From Augochlora pura (taxonomy: Eukaryota; Arthropoda; Insecta; Hymenoptera; Halictidae), in assembly GCF_028453695.1 (NCBI RefSeq), contig NC_135774.1, positions 806,001 through 870,000 of the forward strand: DNA of 64,000 nucleotides, written 5' to 3'. Below, in pieces: positions 22,912 through 35,163 of this stretch (position 1 is the first letter of the stretch; each line of letters starts with the position of its first letter). The notes below the pieces were generated by a model that saw only the letters and a list, made by a program, of their open reading frames with translations, made no database searches and had not been told where the DNA came from. The translations under genes and the position numbers were made by a program.

Positions 22912-25900
22912 GTCGACGCTGCGACACTAGTTCACACGAGAGTTCCAAACAATGGCGTAAATTCCACGGTTCAGTTTATTTATATATAATAATTCCGCGA
23001 CCGTTCAAGAAAGTCCAACGCGACGTTTGTTCCGCAAACACGATTCAGAATTTTCACTCCATCGACGGTGATTATTTTCATTGATCGACGTGCTAAAAGT
23101 TGTTTCGCAATTTTCCTCTGGACAATGTTGCATAGCTCCAAGCGGACAATTATTTCCAAAGTGTTTGCTCTGAATTAGGTCTCGCTCGTACGTCGTCGCC
23201 ATTCAGTTCAATGTTTCATTCAGAACAATGCTTTCCATTCAGTAATTGTTAGACACGGGCACCCGAGCAAGTCAACCAAATGGCAGCCAACGTTTGCCTG
23301 CGACAGTGTCTCTTACGAAATCTCGTAACTATGTTTACCGTCGAAAGTGTGTCTCTATTTGCCCGGCTGAATTTTCCAATATTTATAGTTCCACGATCCA
23401 CGGACGTCGTAACTTCCAACGCGGTGACGCTCGTAAACACGTGGAAGAAGAAAAAAGTTTTCCATCCGTGTCTCTAGGTGTATCGGGCTAGATAAAATTG
23501 GTAAATATTCCCGAAAGACGTTTCGGAGCCCTCTGTATCGTTTAAGTGAATCTCTGTATAGACCCGAGACACCTCTTTCATTGTATAACGAACGATACGA
23601 TCGATACAGATTCGTGTTTGACGTTTCACAAACACCGTTGATTGCTGTTTGTAGTAGACCGGCGAACTACGCGCGTCGATAGCGGACACGAAAACTGTAT
23701 CGATCCTGATCTATATCAACGATACTGTTCGCTATGACGACACGCGATCTAATTATGAAACAGACGTGCCACCGAGAATTATTCTCGGAGAGAATTACTC
23801 CTCGTCCGCAGGTGAGAATGTCGCGATAAGAAATCCGAAATTCTGTCTCGCGATAATCTCTCGCGTTATATAACGCGACAGGGCGCCTCTCGATCGATCC
23901 GCGAATCCGTCGTTGTATCAGTATTCTTGTGTAATCGGTCTTAATTGGCGAAAGATTCGAGGCGATGCGAGAGCAACCCGTTTAATACCGAAATAATCCG
24001 CGGAGTATTAGTTCCGTGACGCGGGATTTCTTGTCACGCATTGATCATCGTCGCCGCGAGATCGTCTATCTATTCGATAAAGTTTTAGTGTCGGGATTTC
24101 ACTCGCGCCGGTAAAGTGTTCTCTGCCGGTGACAGGTTGGAACGGATCGCGAGAATTTCACTCGGCGGACTCGGCGAAGCGCTAGCCTTTTGAACTATTC
24201 ACTTTTTTTTCTTTTAGCAACGAATTCGTAACACTGTCCAGGTTTTCTTCTACTAGCATTAGTGGCAAAGTGAGGATAAAAAAAAAACTGACACTGACAC
24301 AATTATCAATTTATAAATTAATTAATAGCTGCAAGAACGATTCGTTAGAATATATTTCAGTGCAAATGGCTTCGTTTTTACCTGACTAATAATAGTCACC
24401 CATTTAATGCAGATCCATTAATGCATCTACAACAAAAATAAATCAAATCAAAAGCTGCGAAGATATCAAAAAAATTTAAGAATAATGTCACGTTATTTCC
24501 AACATTGTTACAAGAGATACGGCACGTCTCGATCCGTCCAATGTTCAATAAACTCGACAATGTTAACGTTGCATCGAGTAAGCACCATAATTCGTTTGAG
24601 AATGAACCGTGACGCACCGGGACACAATATTTAACCAGACATACCAAGCACAAAGATAATTAATGTGTCAGAGGCTTAAAAATACCGCCGTGTTCGGGGT
24701 ATCGAACGTTTCGCGGGCGGAATCGTCGAAGAACGGTTCTCGTGTCTGGTGAAAAGTCGACGGTCGAACGCTCTTCCGGATGACGCGTCGCCTCGCGAGA
24801 AACACGTTCGTTATCAGCCGTTATCGCGTGTCGCCTCGAGAGGCCGGCCGACAAGCGGAGAGGAGAGTCCGGGGGATGGTTTGGGGGCGATAGGTAGTTT
24901 TCGGCTGGCAACGCCATAAAAACGAATTCCGGGGAGCACGGGGTGTCTTAAGTGAGCCGGAGGAACGAATGTCGAAGCGTGTAATTACGGCTCTCGATCT
25001 TGACAATTAGGAGCCCTCGGAAGCTGTCGGTAGCGAATAGGCGGCCACTTAGAACGCCGAAATTTCCAGCGGGGCCTTATCTCGGCGAATCGGGCTCCTC
25101 TCGGTTGTTCGTCGGCCGCTTCTAATTAAGAGGGGTCCCCCGGCCGATTTCTTTCTCTTTTCTTTTTCTTTTTCTTTTCTTCCTCTCGCGAAATTGCTTC
25201 GTCGACTACCGTCCTCGTATAATCCGGCGATATTTATTTATTGCGCGACTCCGATACTTGCGGGCCACGCGGTCGCTCAATTATTCCTGGCAACCTTCTA
25301 CGATCGTAGCGTTCTCGGGAATGCCGTAATTATTCGGGCGAACGAGCCAGTCTTTAAATTTTATGAAACCCGAATTCGTTAACGTTCGCGTCCCGGTGTT
25401 CGCTTTAAAATATATAATCGCTGCAACTTGCGCTGAAATATTTCAGCCCGATTGCCGATTCCTTACGAATCGACGTTCTATATTCAATCGCGCGCGAGCT
25501 TCCGTTTTCGCCGGTGTCCCATGTTTAATAACGTTGACGAATTGGCAATTGAACAAGTATAATTGATTTTAATCGATTTTTAGTAGATTAAGCAGGAAAC
25601 AAAATTGTAACTTTTTATCGCGTGTAGGATTTCCTTTTATCTAGTTACAATACTTGACAGTCGCTTGATATTTGATTTTATAAAAATAATTTCAATTGTC
25701 TTTGAAGTTTCTATTATACTGTCGCGTAATAAATTGTGGTGCAATTAAATTCGATTTTTCGTCGATATAATGGAACGTTTCCGAGTTGCGCTATGCGATC
25801 AATTAAATCCAAAAACAATAGACGAGGACGTTTCCCGCTTCGACGGGGCAGACAAGATTCGCCTAATCGTAGCAGCTGTTAATTTAACCTCCGCTTCGAC

Positions 25901-26082
25901 GAACTGTTCGGCCGTCAGCTACCTCACTCGACAACTCTCGCACAGGTTTGACACGAGATCTCACAATATTTATCCGGCGCTGGCGGAGAAAATTCCAGCA
26001 ACTGGCCGAGGAAGCAGAGCTTCGATCAGTCATGTATACACTCGACCGCGGTTGCTCATCATTTCTCCCTTCCGACGAAAGG
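22912..26082. other. Non-coding stretch, nothing recognised
   Basis: No gene or mobile element recognised. A weaker fused splice signal, TCCTCGTCCGCAG|GTGAGA, lies at 23811|23812. An AT-rich interval spans about 24200-24660. Confidence 0.45.
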
Positions 26083-26111
26083 AAGAAAAGAAAAGAAAAG
26101 AAAAGAAAAAA
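26083..26111. repeat. (AAAAG)n microsatellite
   Basis: About five AAAAG copies. It creates a lysine-rich stretch in the 185-residue frame at 25770-26327, which is therefore not taken as a gene. Confidence 0.9.
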
Positions 26112-28918
26112 ACGAACAAAGAGCGTAAAAAAGAGAAAAAGTACCGTGGAAACTGCCGTACACACGATCCAACTGCTGACGTATCGAAAATGATGAACCG
26201 ACATTGTGCGTTGTGTCGTGCTCGTTGCCGGCTACGAGGGGCCCCGCAAAGTGCATCGCTTGCCGCACAATGGCGTCGGCAATCAGTGGCTTTTTCACGG
26301 GGAATACATTATCTTCCGGCTGGTTGATGCCTGTTCGTTAACTGCCGTACACCCCGGCACCGGCACCGGCGTTCGCGCGCCCCGTGTTGCGATTCGGTGA
26401 CAGCGGCGATCCCGCGGAACGAATCCGTCATGATATAATGCCGCGGTAATGGCGTACGGTGCGCGCCGGACAAACGCCACTCTTTGTCGCGGCCGCTAAT
26501 GGGATTAATGTTCGTTCCCGGCTGACACAATGTAAACCTGGACACCGTTTCGCCTCGATTCCCGATGATTAATCGACCCGATGACTGAATCAACCTTGGA
26601 CCAGCTCTCTCGCGGCGTCCACCCATTGTTTTCCGCGACGGTTGGCTCCCTTCTACCCCTCGGGGGATGCTGTCGTTTCGAGTCCCTGTCAAGCTCCTGG
26701 ATTTTTAGGGAAATCCAGGCTACCATCTCTCCTCTGCACGCGCAATCTATCATCAGACTTGTTAGACTGAAACAGCGTAGCGATTTACTTGAAATTGTTT
26801 TCCTATTATCGGGCCGCTTTCCTCCGCTTTTTCTGCAAACGCATAAAACCCGCAGTCCACTTCTGAATATTGTTACGTTCACACTCCGGCAATTGATAGG
26901 CTGTTGGATGGCTTTCGAGTGACTCCGCAAACGATCTTCTGCGTTCGACAGCTTGAAATGATGGTGATTCGATAAATTGTTCCGAAGAACTAGAGATGGA
27001 CGATCGTTCGAAACGAGTAGCTTGTTCAAAAGTGTGCAGACTGTATAACTCGTGGCAATTTTCTAGTTGAAAAATCATGTTTCATAGCATGCTTATTTAT
27101 CGTTCAAACTGAGCGTAGTTACTGGATTATTTCTGTACTAATCTCTACGACAAACGTATCGCATTTGGATCGGGTTGGAGCCGCGTTCGGATGGAGCAGA
27201 ACTGATGAAACAGAAGAGATCGAAAGGTTGTGTACCCAGTAATGGAACAGCCATTCTCCACGAGGAACGGCACCTTCCTCTGTCGTCAGGATTTTCGCGC
27301 AGGTAGCACGATTCATCACCGAGCCCAATAGGCAATACTCCCATATGGAAGTCGAACAGTGTCTACATCGACAGGGGGGCTTCCGGTTCGATTCCCAGAA
27401 CCACGCTCCCCGTCGAAGTATCCCTGTAGAAGTCGGCCCGCGGGGAGAGAGCGCCATGTAGGGCCTCTTCTGGCTTCGACTTCGCCGGCCGGCCGGCCGG
27501 CCGGCTATCCACGACCTTCGGCTTACGTCAGGGTGCACGGAGCCGGGTACACAGGGTACAGGGAACAGGGAACACACGAGGACTTGTCTTCGACGAGTCC
27601 CCTCGGGCCGTAGCTGTCCCGGTTGCGCGGATCGCCGTTGCCGGAGTTAAATATTGGCTGTCGCTCAAAATACAAACGCGACTCCTCTCGTCGCCGGCCG
27701 GCCCTTGCCGGCTACCATCGGCAATTGACATATTTATGGACCACAAAGCAGCTGGCTTTAGCATTTCCACCGATGACTCGGTTCGTTCTCATTGTTTCTG
27801 ACAGCGTCGGAATTGAGTTACACCGCGACTGCTTTCTTTCTCTCTTTCTCTGGGTCAGAGCGGTAGTCTAGCGATTACAATTCGGTGGCCATTTTCGGTG
27901 TCTTCTTTCTTGACACCGCGCTCCGGGGGACTGACACGTTCGCCGCGGTCTGCATCCTGATTCGTTTTAACCGAGCGCTGATCCAAATTCGATCGTTTCG
28001 ACTCCGTGAGCGACCACGCATTTTTAGGAAGAGAAGGAGGAGAGAGTTTGGAAAGAATGAGCCGGGCTAGGGGCTCCGACAGCTTTACGATAGGATCTTG
28101 AGATGCACGGGGTCGCAGGGGTGCGTTTGACCTTTCGGCGCTTAGCCCTGAACCCTCGCGAGGCACACGTCGTTGAATTTTCCAACAGCTACTTCCTCCA
28201 GCGATGCGTACAGCATAGTGGAACTTAGGAACCGAGGCGCAGCGTAAATCAATGCAGATTAAATCTGACACCGCGGCCTAAGTAGTCTCGAACGTTCGTG
28301 TCACTCTACTTAGCTCGGATAATTGAGGCTCCGGTCTTTCTAAAATTTCAACGATGCACCCGAGATTACCGGGACACCTGCGCGAGACCGAATGCCACTA
28401 AATCGTGAAGCATTCGCGCGTTTACATTACGGTTACTTTATCGCAAGCGTGTAATTTTAGTTGAGCATTGTTTATTGCACGTTATGCAAATATTGTACCT
28501 GCCTCGCAACGCGGATGTTTATCGTACGGATCTCCGGTTGTGTGTGTATTTGTGCGCGCCTTATTTAATTAAGATAGTGTCGAGGGAAACGAATTTATTG
28601 TTACCTTATAATCGATGTCGCTCGTCCGTTTAACGTTTCAACGGGTATGGATTGCATTTTAAGAAAAGAGCGACAATTTTGGCAAATGTCGCACGAGTAT
28701 GGTTCGAGCTATTGTTACGGGGATCTGCTCCCTTTCGTTTCCAACGGTCGGCGATCACGATGCTCGATCCGCTTGCGTAACAAGGAGGAAAATTGTGGCG
28801 GTTCCAGGGCTGTAGAAAAGTCCGTGCCGGACTGGTTCGGCACCGCGGTCGTAGGAGAGTTTAGTTTCCAAACTAGATATCCGGCAACTGGCTCGGCGCC
28901 GAACTCGGCTCTCGCCAG
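26112..28918. other. Non-coding stretch with (GGCC)n
   Basis: No gene recognised. (GGCC)n lies at 27484-27505. The minus-strand 152-residue frame at 27119-27577 has two competing frames over the same DNA and no motif. A T-arm-like GGTTCGATTCC at about 27384 has no A box upstream. Confidence 0.45.
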
Positions 28919-28939
28919 CTTGGCTTGGCTCGGCTCGGG
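28919..28939. repeat. (GGCTY)n pentamer
   Basis: About four copies of GGCTT/GGCTC. Related pentamers recur at 43611-43647 and 54779-54844. Confidence 0.8.
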
Positions 28940-30120
28940 ACTAGTTTTCTCGGGCTCGGCCCGAGCGCGTCCGGGAGAGGAACCCGCTGAATGGATCGGC
29001 GTGTGGTCGCGGAATCGTTTCGCCCTCCATTGTGAGCTGACAGTACATAAAGTCGGCTTCTAACTGCGACTGATTGCGAGCAGTCTCTCGCCCACGTATC
29101 GCGGCCACCTTGTCATGTTTAATTTGTCCGCGGCCCCGACAACCGGCGGACGCGCGACTCGATAGTTTGTCTCGGGGCACGCGATCGTCGGCTACGATAA
29201 ACGTCAACGTCCGCCGCGATTTTCTGCGATCGAGAGATCTGGACTATGGTCTCGCCGCGTCTCGCCGCGTCTCGCCGCGCCGGATCGCGGCTGCGTTTCA
29301 GGATAGATGCACCGATAGCCCAAGTTTCGTTCGGCGGGGCCGCTCGTCGCATCCCCGCGCCCCGATTCCCCGGTCACTGTTCCGTTAATGGGCGCTGCAA
29401 TATTCATACAGCTCGGAAAATATTGCTACTTCCACGCGGAATCGGAGCGAGCATTCTTATCGTCGATCCGAGTGGATCTGATTAAAGATGACGAAGCTGT
29501 TTCGACGAATCGGCCGAGCTCGAATTGCAGGCTCGGTGTGTTTGTTTCGATGCAGTTCCAAGCGACTCGTTAATGGGCTCCGCAGCATTCGTATGCATCG
29601 ATTCCGGCTGAAAGGAAACATCGTAATTGCTAGGAAGGAGTCAAACGAGTTATTCATTCATAATCTCGTTCGCATGGTACAATTTAAAGCCCACGTAGTT
29701 CTCGGCTGAACACGATACCGAATGTCCGAACGTTTTTGCAGGTAGTTTCGCAATCGGTTCTTTTTACATTCGTACGATACGAATATTTTCCCATCGCCGT
29801 ACACGCGAGCAGTAGTTTCCTTGGATACGTTTATTGTCCATGGATCACTTGTATTCATTCTCGACGTCCGCTGGTCCAGCGGACTATGGGTGGGGGGCCA
29901 CACGAGAGTCCCCCAAAATCCCCTCGAGTCTACTTTCGACCGAGCCCTCCCGATAAGTGACACCATAATGATCGCGGGACGCGTTCTCGCCGGGTCTCGA
30001 ACTCGGACCGGGACTCTCGAACTGTCGATCAAACGAGGAGCTGATTCGGGTCCGTGGCGTAATGGTCGAGAAGCCCGGGATCAAACGAAGGGACAAAGAG
30101 CAGCTTGGACGCGGGGTGGA
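28940..30120. other. Non-coding stretch with a decamer array
   Basis: CTCGCCGCGT x2 plus CTCGCCGCGC at 29251-29280 is an exact 10-bp array. An acceptor-like GTTTTTGCAG ends at about 29741, but what follows (GTAGTTTCGC) shows no coding signal. Confidence 0.45.
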
Positions 30121-30135
30121 GGGAGGGAGGGAGGG
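30121..30135 (+). repeat. (GGGA)n G-quadruplex motif
   Basis: Four GGG tracts separated by single A residues, in a purine-rich neighbourhood. Confidence 0.85.
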
Positions 30136-30384
30136 TGCGACGAGAAGGGGGGAAGGCCCACACCAGGGGTATTACGTGGTTTGGGCTTCGTGGAACGGGA
30201 GACCCTTCGTGTTCGCAGCCGCGAAATAACGTCGGTGGTTTGTGGTTTTTCATACGTGCAAGAAGTCACAATGGTGAAACGGGGAGAGCGATCCTTGTAC
30301 GTGGCGAGCCAAAAGCCTCTCCATAGACGTAGAAGCGGTGAAGAGACGAGCGAGGCGAGGCGGTGGTGAAGAGGCGCGAGGGGT

Positions 30385-30416
<32 letters not shown>
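30385..30416. repeat. (GA)n microsatellite
   Basis: About 14 uninterrupted GA dinucleotides, then a G run. Confidence 0.95.
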
Positions 30417-30417
<1 letters not shown>

Positions 30418-30670
30418 AAACTGAAGAAAGGTGGCTTTTGTTCCCACCTCGAGCGAGCCCGGCGTGGTCTGCCACTTTTTCTCGTTTCGCCTTCCTCTCC
30501 GTGTCTTCCGTCTTCTCCTCGCCGCACCCCGTGGCCCCCCAGTCATTTTCCTGCTGCTCGTTTTCGTCTTTCCTACCGCGGAGCTTTTGTCTCGGGGAAA
30601 CGTGATTAGGAATCTCCGCGCGGCGCAATTTCTCAGCCAGAAGGTCGTAATCGCTCGCCTATTAGTTTCA

Positions 30671-30690
30671 CGGCCGGCCGGCCGGCCGGG
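30671..30690. repeat. (GGCC)n palindromic repeat
   Basis: Four GGCC tetramers, the second (GGCC)n array in the window after 27484-27505. Self-complementary at every register. Confidence 0.9.
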
Positions 30691-31534
30691 GACGGGATTT
30701 CACGAAATTAGCCGGCGCGTTTTGTCGTCGGCCGCTAGCCAGATCTTCGGGCTTCCTTCGGCATGCTCCCACGGAGATCGACCGTTTCCTATTTGCAGGT
30801 TCCGCGAACCAGCTGCTCCCGGTGTTGATTAGCTTTCGTGCGGTCGGCCGAGGATCACGCCGGGATCAACCGGCGTATCCACGCCTCTCGAATTCTTTGG
30901 ACCGGCTTGCGCCTGTCTCGCGCGATCCTTGTCTCTTTTTCGAGCTTTGAGGAAAAGGAAATCGTCTGCATAGAAATCGTTTCTTCATTTTTATTTAATT
31001 TTTTAACTTTGGCTTGGCCACTCGGCGTCCCGGCAGAGTGCCGCGTCTTTTTATATGGCGAGAAATAATTTAACTCAATTAAGTTTCAAGACTATGTGCA
31101 CAGAATGATCGACAAAACGGTCGTGCAATATAGGCGCGAACTTTCAAAACTGAAGCGATGGTGTAGCAGAAAATCGAGCAGCGTCACTGGAAAGTCCATT
31201 AGCGATGTTCCGGCAGGCAAATCGCGAACAGCGAAGCCCGTCGGCGTAGTCGAACAGGAAAAATAAAGCGGACAAGTAATTTTTGCAGGGAACCGGACGG
31301 TTCCATTGGACGGTGGCCGGTCGGATTCGAAGGAATCCGAAGCAAATTGACGCGCTTGTACCCAACTCAACCGTCGTCGCACCTCGGGTTACACCTCGTG
31401 GACACTTTACGACACCCCATTCACTCAAATTGATGCATTGTCCCTCCAAACGAGCGCGGGGCTGAAAGGATTGCCGGCCGGGGCCGATGAATGACAGCGA
31501 GCCGGGTGTTCGTTCCGACGGAACGGCGCGTCGT

Positions 31535-31562
31535 GCCGCGCCGCGCCGCGCCGCGCCGCGCG
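31535..31562. repeat. (GCCGC)n pentamer, 5 copies
   Basis: Five exact 5-bp copies, very GC-rich. Confidence 0.9.
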
Positions 31563-34500
31563 TTGAGGCGCGCGCGTTCTCCGTTTCCCGGCGCCCGGTC
31601 TCGTTCCTACAGGTGTCCCAGGCAAGGCGGAAGGCCGCGCCAGACGAGGGGGGAACGCTCCTTTAATCGCGCCATGACGTTTCCATAGCACACGAATCGG
31701 CCGAGTCACGTCGCTTAATTGCCCCGGCGAATTGTCGGATGTCTTCCGCGCGCGGCACGCGTTTATCTTTCGGCTGGAAGCGGCGCGGCGCCCGCAATGA
31801 AAAGGAACCGCGACGCCATTATACGGCCGGCCGGCGGCCATGAGAAACTGTCGATAACGAGATATCGGAATGGGAAGGCGATTGATAGAGCCAGACGCGC
31901 GCGGATTGTCCGACTCGCGGAATCGGACGACAGCTGGCATGCTCGAGCCTCTCCGCTCTCTCGAGCGAGTCTAAGCAGGCTCGATTGTGCCGAGATTACG
32001 TTAAACGCGCCCCAGCCGTCGTCGCTCGAATACCGGTTTCCAATTTTCCGTTTTGAGATCATCGAAATTGCAAAAACGCCGCTGAAACGAGAATTCGCGG
32101 AAAGATTGCGAGAGCGCTCGCGCGGGCAGCAATTAATTGATCGTAAAGTAAAAATCGGGCGATGCGCCGGGTCCGGGGAAGGTCTGCCCGGCCCGGTAAA
32201 AAGAGCGCAATCCCGAGAGGCTTCTAACAGCATTCCGGAGCGAATATCGCCGCGAGAAGAGGCACCGCGAGCAGAGTCTACATGTTATCCTGTCGTTTCT
32301 GTCCTCTCTCCCCCTAACAAGCCCCGCAATTAAAAATCATCCGCACGCTCCAATCAGCCGAGAAGTTCTCGTTAATGAGACTCGCGCTACAATATTTCGA
32401 GCTCTCGGGACGATTTCGCTCTTCCGGTATGCGTCGCGGTCGAATTTGCGCGAGCGAGAACGAAGCGAAGACTCCCGCTCCCGCTCCGCTCACGGTCCCG
32501 CGCCGCGCAATGCCCCGGAGACTTTAACGAGTCGAATAAGATGCGTGAAATGTGTCGAAGCGCGTGCAGATAGCTCCCGTAGCCCGGTGCCGATCTAACG
32601 AGCCGTGAACTACACCTCGCGGCCCTATGAAAATGCAAATGACGCAGCGCCACGGTCAGATAACGATTTTTACCGGGACGCTCGCCGAGGCCGGCCGACG
32701 CGACGTTTCCTCGCGTCCCTCTCTCGCGTCCTCCTCGCGTTTCCTCGAGAGCTCTCCTCGCGAGTTCCCCTCGCGAGTTCTCCTCGCGGTCGCGCCGAGC
32801 CCAGGCCGCCGACGGAAGTCGGTATTAATGGCGGAATCGTTGCCGGCGGATCGAACTTGCGCGGGGAATTTTTATCGAGCCACTTGCCGATCTCGCGCGC
32901 TCGCTGCCCGGGGAAATCGAGCCGAGATCGTTATCGGCCGGATGATCGAATGGACGGCTGCCACGCAGTGCCGGGAAATAGTTATGCTGCTGAAAAACAT
33001 GACAAATCGCTTCCTGGTTTTCGTCTCGGCTATAGCAAGCGGTGCTGGCTGATTGGAAGTGTTTAGAGCGCGGGTGTTTTGGGAACGCGATTTTAATTCA
33101 TTTCTTTGTAATACCTTTGTTAAACGAATTAATAGACTTGGACTAGCAGACTGTACTAAAGCCGAATACTAACGCGGCTAAAATGTCAAGACAAGCCTTG
33201 AAGAGGCTTTAAACGATGTGGAAGAGCTATCGTAGCTGTCTAGAGCATTTTGTATCGTTTTCATTGAACGCGAGATTATTATTTCCACGGAATATAAAAA
33301 CAGCGCCGAGCTCGTCCAATTACGTTCAGCGTATGTATTACATCGACGATCCTTATCGAATCTATTTGTAGCAACTAGTTCTACAATCTCGATTTCTTAG
33401 CAATAATCGGCCAGAGAGGTTCCATCGGTTCGTAAATGCTGCGCGCAGCGGAGTGCGCATTATCGAATAAAAATTCCAGGAATAGTTTTCGAATGATCTA
33501 CATGTGCATACAATAATTTCGTTGCAACATTTCAGCCGCGAGTCACTTCCGTGTGTCTTCGGTTATGCAACGTTCCTTTCGCACCGTTGTCGGTATAGAA
33601 AAACGCGGTAACGAGTCGAATCTCTTCCGATCGCTGAAAAGTAGGGAATTTATTCCGTCTCTAGGTTCGCGACCAAAAATCGGCAGGCAGCTCGCGATTG
33701 AATTTCTCGGCGTATACGGCTCGTCCGCCGTTCGAACCGTTGAGAAGATACACGATTCACACGGTGAAAGAAAACGGTGAACGACGACGCGACCACGGTG
33801 GTGTCTCTCCGCCTGGCCGTTCGCAAGAAGGACAACGTTTTCGTATTCCGTGGACGTGTTGTCTGGGTTGTCATACCGACACGCCAGCCAACGACACTCT
33901 CCCGGCCGTCTCTTCGTGTACGTAGTTGGTAGGCAGACGTGCCAACCCGACGGCTAAATATGCTCAAAGTCACGGATCCGTCCGATCGCCTCGCGCTCGA
34001 CAAGCATGCACGCACCTGTGTTTTTGTTTCGTTCGCGCATTCAGCTTTCGATTTTTAACGCCGCCGGCGAAAAAAAGCGACCGGCGAGCCGCACCGCTGC
34101 CGAGACTCTGCATAAATATGGACGACGCCGGTGCGCCGCCCTTGCGGCTCGTCGATCCTATCGGGATCTAAACGATTTTCCTTCGATTCTCCGCTGCGAA
34201 CGAGTCCACCTCTCTTCTACGATTTCTAACAAATATTTCTTCCATCGAGTTCTAAAAAGATACGCGAGAAGCGTTTAAAAACTGTCTTGCTCTCGAAGGA
34301 ACATACCAGCTTGGATAGCTTTATCCGGTGTTCAGCATTCTCGCGCGCCGAACTCGAATTGAGGCTCGAAAGGAGAGCGAAGCAGCGGCCTCGCGAGCGC
34401 AGACGCGAGTCCACGATCAACCCTAATCGGATTATGAGCGCGACCGGTGCCGAGGGGACCTTGGTCCAGGCTGTTCGACAGCATCGCGGCGATCCGAAAT

Positions 34501-35147
34501 ATCGACGTAAAAACGGGGCCGTCCGATTCGTTTGGAGGGAAACGGCTTCCCTCGAGCGCGGGGCCTGGTCGCTGGAGTGGCGAGGAGGCAGAGAGGGGCC
34601 CCGGACCCTGGAGAGGGCCCCGGTGTCTTCCGATTAAGAGCGAGCTTGCGTTCCAAGGCGGTCGTAACGCCGCTCTAAGAGCCCGTACCTGTCCACGGCC
34701 GGGTAATACCTGAAAACATGTCTCTATCACGAAGGGGAATCTCCCTCGGCCGGTAACGCCTTCGCATAAAACCGACGTTTTATCCCGTCTCCGGCGGCCG
34801 CGACGTATTTACGGCGTTTCTATAGTCGACGGTGCAATAACCAGGGTCCCTCGCCGCGGCCCGGGCCCCGTTGGCGGACCCGGCCCCCGGGGGTTGGGGG
34901 AGAAGAATATTTTCACGGGGCGGCGTCTAAATTAAGAGACGGGAGCGTAAGGTGGCGCCGCGCCGCACCGCTTTTTCTGCCCTTTTCCGCTAGAGCCGGA
35001 CCAATAATACTACCCGGCCGCGCTACCAATACCCGTGATTCGGACATTGATACACGGCCGGACTTAAGTGCACCCCTCCCTCCTTTCCTCCTTTCCTTCT
35101 TTTTTCTTTTTCTTTTTCTTTTCGCCGACCGAGAGATCCAACCACCT
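31563..35147. other. Non-coding stretch, GC-rich
   Basis: Frames up to 204 residues (31719-32333) occur in GC-rich DNA with no stop-poor codon bias towards one frame and no family motif. A CTCGCG-rich irregular repeat lies at about 32700-32790. Hairpin-prone G/C runs lie at 34590-34625 and 34855-34905. Confidence 0.4.
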
Positions 35148-35163
35148 CTCTCTCTCTCTCTCA
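35084..35163. repeat. Pyrimidine tract ending in (CT)n
   Basis: CCTTTCCT-type runs and TTTTTC repeats, then about seven to eight CT dinucleotides at 35148-35163. Confidence 0.85.

Noticed and set aside
27360..27410. tRNA B-box-like GGTTCGATTCC
   Set aside because: The flanking T-stem has a mismatch, no A box (TRGYNNARNGG) lies at the right distance upstream, and no acceptor stem can be drawn.
30781..30805. Acceptor-like TTTCCTATTTGCAG at about 30798
   Set aside because: The downstream sequence (GTTCCGCGAACC) is neither a donor nor a recognisable coding start.
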